A stretch of 7,771 nt of DNA, taken from the NCBI GenBank assembly GCA_002320485.1, contig DCKW01000042.1, positions 16,840-24,610 of the forward strand, written 5' to 3'. Numbering within the stretch: the first letter of the stretch is position 1; every line of letters starts with the position of its first letter. Source of the DNA: Micavibrio sp. UBA1664. Lineage in GTDB: Bacteria; Pseudomonadota; Alphaproteobacteria; Micavibrionales; UBA1664. The position numbers and the translations under genes were made by a program. Of this stretch, positions 6,303 through 7,771 are shown piece by piece. The notes under the pieces were generated by a model, which saw nothing but the letters and a program-made list of their open reading frames with translations, ran no database searches and was not told the origin of the DNA.

Positions 6303-6351
6303 ACTTAATTGATAGAATCATTTTTTGATAAAAACAAAACAATATCGTCTT

Positions 6352-7536
6352 TTATCGACCAATATCATCCAAATAATCCGCCCATTTTTGCATCATGACG
6401 GTGCGTTCATCCAAAAACTTTGCCCTGTCATAGGCTCTATCAACGGCATTGCGTGGGGCGTGGGCAAGCTGTCTGTCCACGACTTCATGGCGATAGCCTA
6501 GTTTTTCCTTAATTGCGCTCAATCCCAATGCCCTGAATCCATGGCCTGTCATGCGTCCTTTATATCCCATGCGTTCCAAGGCTTTCAAAACTGTATTATT
6601 GCTCATGTGCTTTTTATGCCCCAACTGGCTTGGGAATATATAATTGCTATGCGGTGAAAGTGTTTTTAATTCATCCAAAATATCTATGACCTGATCGGAT
6701 AGGGGGACAATATGTTCATTATCCATCTTCATACGTTCGGCGGGGATAATCCATTGCCTGTTTTCAAGGTCAAATTCATCCCATGTGGCCTCTATCAATT
6801 CACTGGTACGGACAAGCGTCAACATCAACATTTTAACTGCTAATTGGGTATGGCGATATAATCGGGCGTGATTTTGTTCCAGTGTTTTAACAAATTCGGG
6901 AATTTCGCTGGTATCAATCGCCGCATGATGGCTTTTCTTATATGGTTTCAATGCGCCTTGTAAATCCTGCGCTGGATTGCGTTTCGCCTTGCCAGTGACA
7001 ATGCCATAGCGAAAAACCTGTCCGCATAACCCCCGCAAGCGTCCTGCCAATTCGTGTGCGCCCCGTTTTTCAACCTTGCGAAGGGTTTGCAATATATCGG
7101 GGGCATCAATATCATTGATAGGCATTGATCCAAAGGCAGGGAATAAATCACGTTCAAATCGTGATAGAACTGTTTTTTTATATCGTTCGGTCTTGTCACT
7201 GAAATGATTCTCTATCCATTCCATTGTTATGGCTTGGAATGAATTTTGGGTCTCTGTTTCCCTTTGCCGTTTTTGGCGTTTTTTATGTTGTGACGGATCA
7301 ACGCCATTGGAAATAAGTTTTTTTGCCTGCTCACGTCTTTCACGCGCATCGGCCAAAGTCAAAAGGGGGTATTCTCCGAATGATAAAAGTTTTTCTATAC
7401 CCCCAATTCGGTATTTCATACGCCAGTATTTTTTGCCGTTTGGTTGAACGAAAAGAAATAGCCCGCCGCCATCCGCTAGTTTACGGGCTTTGTTTTCGGC
7501 CTTTGCCGTTTTACATGATTTATCAGTCAATTTCAT
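6352..7536 (-). CDS. P4-type tyrosine integrase with DUF4102 arm-binding domain
   Basis: This 394-residue site-specific integrase of the P4 family catalyses island insertion and excision at the tRNA-Lys 3' end. The N-terminal arm-DNA-binding domain (DUF4102, about 1-85) shows LADGGGLFLFVQPNGKKYW and LLSFGEYPLLTLADAR. A core-binding domain spans about 98-195. The catalytic domain carries R243 (LTLVRTSELIEA), K270 (RMKM), H332-X2-R335 (GHGFRA), H359 (QLAHAPRN) and nucleophile Y369 (DRAYDRA), all intact, and it ends with the usual MMQKWADYLD. The length is normal for the family, so the enzyme is probably active. It starts 167 bp from the tRNA. A near-consensus promoter overlaps tandem arm-like boxes, and another box lies immediately before the ATG in place of a Shine-Dalgarno, suggesting autoregulation. 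The codons around residues 44-48 contain a further perfect copy of the box. Confidence 0.97.
   Translation of the reverse strand: MKLTDKSCKTAKAENKARKLADGGGLFLFVQPNGKKYWRMKYRIGGIEKLLSFGEYPLLTLADARERREQAKKLISNGVDPSQHKKRQKRQRETETQNSFQAITMEWIENHFSDKTERYKKTVLSRFERDLFPAFGSMPINDIDAPDILQTLRKVEKRGAHELAGRLRGLCGQVFRYGIVTGKAKRNPAQDLQGALKPYKKSHHAAIDTSEIPEFVKTLEQNHARLYRHTQLAVKMLMLTLVRTSELIEATWDEFDLENRQWIIPAERMKMDNEHIVPLSDQVIDILDELKTLSPHSNYIFPSQLGHKKHMSNNTVLKALERMGYKGRMTGHGFRALGLSAIKEKLGYRHEVVDRQLAHAPRNAVDRAYDRAKFLDERTVMMQKWADYLDDIGR
7395..7406 (+). repeat. Copy of the 12-bp box inside the integrase coding region
   Basis: CTATACCCCCAA is identical to the box at 7566-7577 and in the same orientation. It encodes part of the RIGGIE segment of the arm-binding domain on the minus strand. 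It may be a real site or a coding coincidence; a weaker relative, AATACCCCC on the minus strand, occurs at 7365-7373 in the EYPLL codons. Confidence 0.5.
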
Positions 7537-7537
7537 T

Positions 7538-7549
7538 TTGGGGGTATAA
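7538..7549 (-). repeat. Inverted 12-bp box at the integrase start codon
   Basis: Read on the minus strand this is TTATACCCCCAA, identical to the two left-end boxes but in opposite orientation to the other copies. It ends one base before the integrase ATG, exactly where a ribosome binding site would be expected, and no Shine-Dalgarno is present. Protein bound here, or structure in the mRNA, could limit integrase expression. Confidence 0.7.
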
Positions 7550-7565
7550 TTTTACCGCTTTATTT

Positions 7566-7589
7566 CTATACCCCCAACTATACCCCCAT
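7566..7589 (+). repeat. Right pair of 12-bp boxes (putative integrase arm sites)
   Basis: Head-to-tail CTATACCCCCAA (7566-7577) and CTATACCCCCAT (7578-7589), mirroring the left-end pair in sequence, unit length and orientation. The pair ends 113 bp from the tRNA 3' end and overlaps the -10 box and spacer of the integrase promoter. Confidence 0.75.
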
Positions 7590-7605
7590 ATTTTTAAGAT
7601 GTCAA
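7577..7605 (-). promoter_or_regulatory. Near-consensus sigma-70 promoter of the integrase gene
   Basis: On the minus strand, TTGACA (7605-7600) is followed after exactly 17 bp by TATAGT (7582-7577), five of six matches to the -10 consensus. Transcription would begin near 7570, leaving a leader of about 34 bases before the ATG at 7536. The -10 straddles the junction of the two arm-like boxes, so integrase bound there would block RNA polymerase. Confidence 0.75.
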
Positions 7606-7702
7606 AAGATTGGGTTGGACGTGATAGGATGCATAAATGGCTTGAAAGCCTTTATTTTTGTACGTTTTTCGGATCGTATTGGATGGGGTAAAAAGTGATT
7701 TG

Positions 7703-7720
7703 TGGCTCCTCGAGCAGGAT
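7703..7720. repeat. Right attachment site: 3' end of intact tRNA-Lys
   Basis: The plus strand reads TGGCTCCTCGAGCAGGAT. This is the complement of the tRNA CCA end, discriminator, acceptor strand and part of the T arm. It is repeated with one base missing at 1884-1900. The exact crossover point within it cannot be placed. Confidence 0.8.
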
Positions 7721-7771
7721 TCGAACCTGCGACCAATTGATTAAAAGTCAACTGCTCTACCAACTGAGCTA
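7703..7771 (-). tRNA. tRNA-Lys (anticodon TTT), 5' end beyond the window
   Basis: The minus strand shows a D arm AGCTCAGTTGGTAGAGC, an anticodon stem GTTGA/TCAAT with loop CTTTTAA (anticodon TTT), a T arm GCAGG-TTCGAAT-CCTGC, acceptor strand TCGAGGA, discriminator G and encoded CCA (7703-7705). The first seven or so bases lie past position 7771. It is the insertion target of the island, and its 3' end is restored by element DNA. The acceptor end (inferred U1-A72, G73) is what one expects for tRNA-Asn rather than a typical tRNA-Lys, yet the anticodon is clearly TTT. Confidence 0.9.

Larger units (their letters stand above)
1884..7720. mobile_element. Integrated genomic island at tRNA-Lys, about 5.8 kb
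   Basis: The limits are set by direct repeats of the tRNA-Lys 3' end: intact at 7703-7720 and a displaced copy with one base missing at 1884-1900, in the same orientation and 5819 bp apart. A P4-type integrase starts 167 bp from the tRNA 3' end, the usual arrangement for islands that insert into tRNA genes. Both ends carry tandem TATACCCCC boxes just inside the repeats. Contents are an acyltransferase on the plus strand and five minus-strand genes: P4 integrase, unknown protein, AlpA, HTH/zinc-ribbon protein and a second tyrosine recombinase. There are no structural phage, conjugation or replication genes, so it is either a minimal integrative island or a satellite that depends on other elements for transfer. 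Confidence 0.82.

Noticed and set aside
6327..6356. Inverted repeat GATAAAA / TTTTATC between the integrase and the 436-residue gene
   Set aside because: The stem is almost entirely A-T with a 16-base loop and no U tract, so neither a terminator nor an operator is supported.
7639..7659. Hairpin GGCT-TGAA-AGCC followed by TTTATTTTTG
   Set aside because: It looks like a terminator on the plus strand, but no plus-strand gene ends there. Read on the minus strand, downstream of tRNA-Lys, the following sequence has no real U tract.
7323..7691. Plus-strand open frame of 122 codons over the integrase start and right arm sites
   Set aside because: It overlaps the well-supported integrase gene, the promoter and the repeats on the opposite strand, and its product shows no family features.
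1..7771. CRISPR array, retron or toxin-antitoxin locus
   Set aside because: No regularly spaced repeats with unique spacers exist; the only short repeats are the 12-bp boxes and two palindromes. No reverse transcriptase or toxin motif is seen in any of the genes.

Overview
The window looks like a stretch of an AT-rich alphaproteobacterial chromosome carrying a small integrated genomic island. The lineage call rests on a short NDUFS4-type accessory subunit of respiratory complex I, a protein typical of Alphaproteobacteria and mitochondria. It is supported by AlpA, P4-type integrase and zinc-ribbon/recombinase genes of the kinds common in alphaproteobacterial islands. An AT-rich member of the Acetobacteraceae is one guess; nothing here proves it.

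Backbone, left (1-991): a tRNA-Pro(GGG), a YqaA/DedA-like membrane protein, the complex I subunit, and a tRNA-Arg(TCT) one base after that gene's stop codon. Transition zone (992-1883): an AT-rich, unrecognised 193-residue gene, possibly leaderless, then about 200 bp without a gene. The end of this zone resembles the right end of the island, so it may be the relic of an older related insertion.

Island (about 1884-7720, one unit about 5.82 kb): it is inserted at the 3' end of a tRNA-Lys(TTT) that reads leftward and runs off the right edge. A displaced, slightly degenerate copy of the tRNA 3' end marks the left junction (1884-1900 against 7703-7720). Inside lie an acyltransferase-3 membrane enzyme on the plus strand (cargo) and, on the minus strand, from right to left: a P4-type tyrosine integrase, an unrecognised 436-residue protein, an AlpA-like regulator, an HTH/zinc-ribbon protein and a second, unrelated tyrosine recombinase. 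The last three are tightly packed and probably one operon.

The strongest unlisted signals are non-coding. Near-identical 12-bp boxes (core TATACCCCC) lie at both island ends as tandem pairs, with one inverted copy at the integrase start codon and one copy inside the integrase gene. They have the layout of integrase arm sites. The right-hand pair overlaps a near-consensus integrase promoter (TTGACA, 17 bp, TATAGT), which suggests autoregulation. Two 14-bp palindromes with centres 21 bp apart sit upstream of alpA.

Likely working model: the P4 integrase moves the island at tRNA-Lys; AlpA and the HTH protein control excision or the second recombinase; the acyltransferase alters cell-surface sugars. 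The role of the 436-residue protein is unknown.
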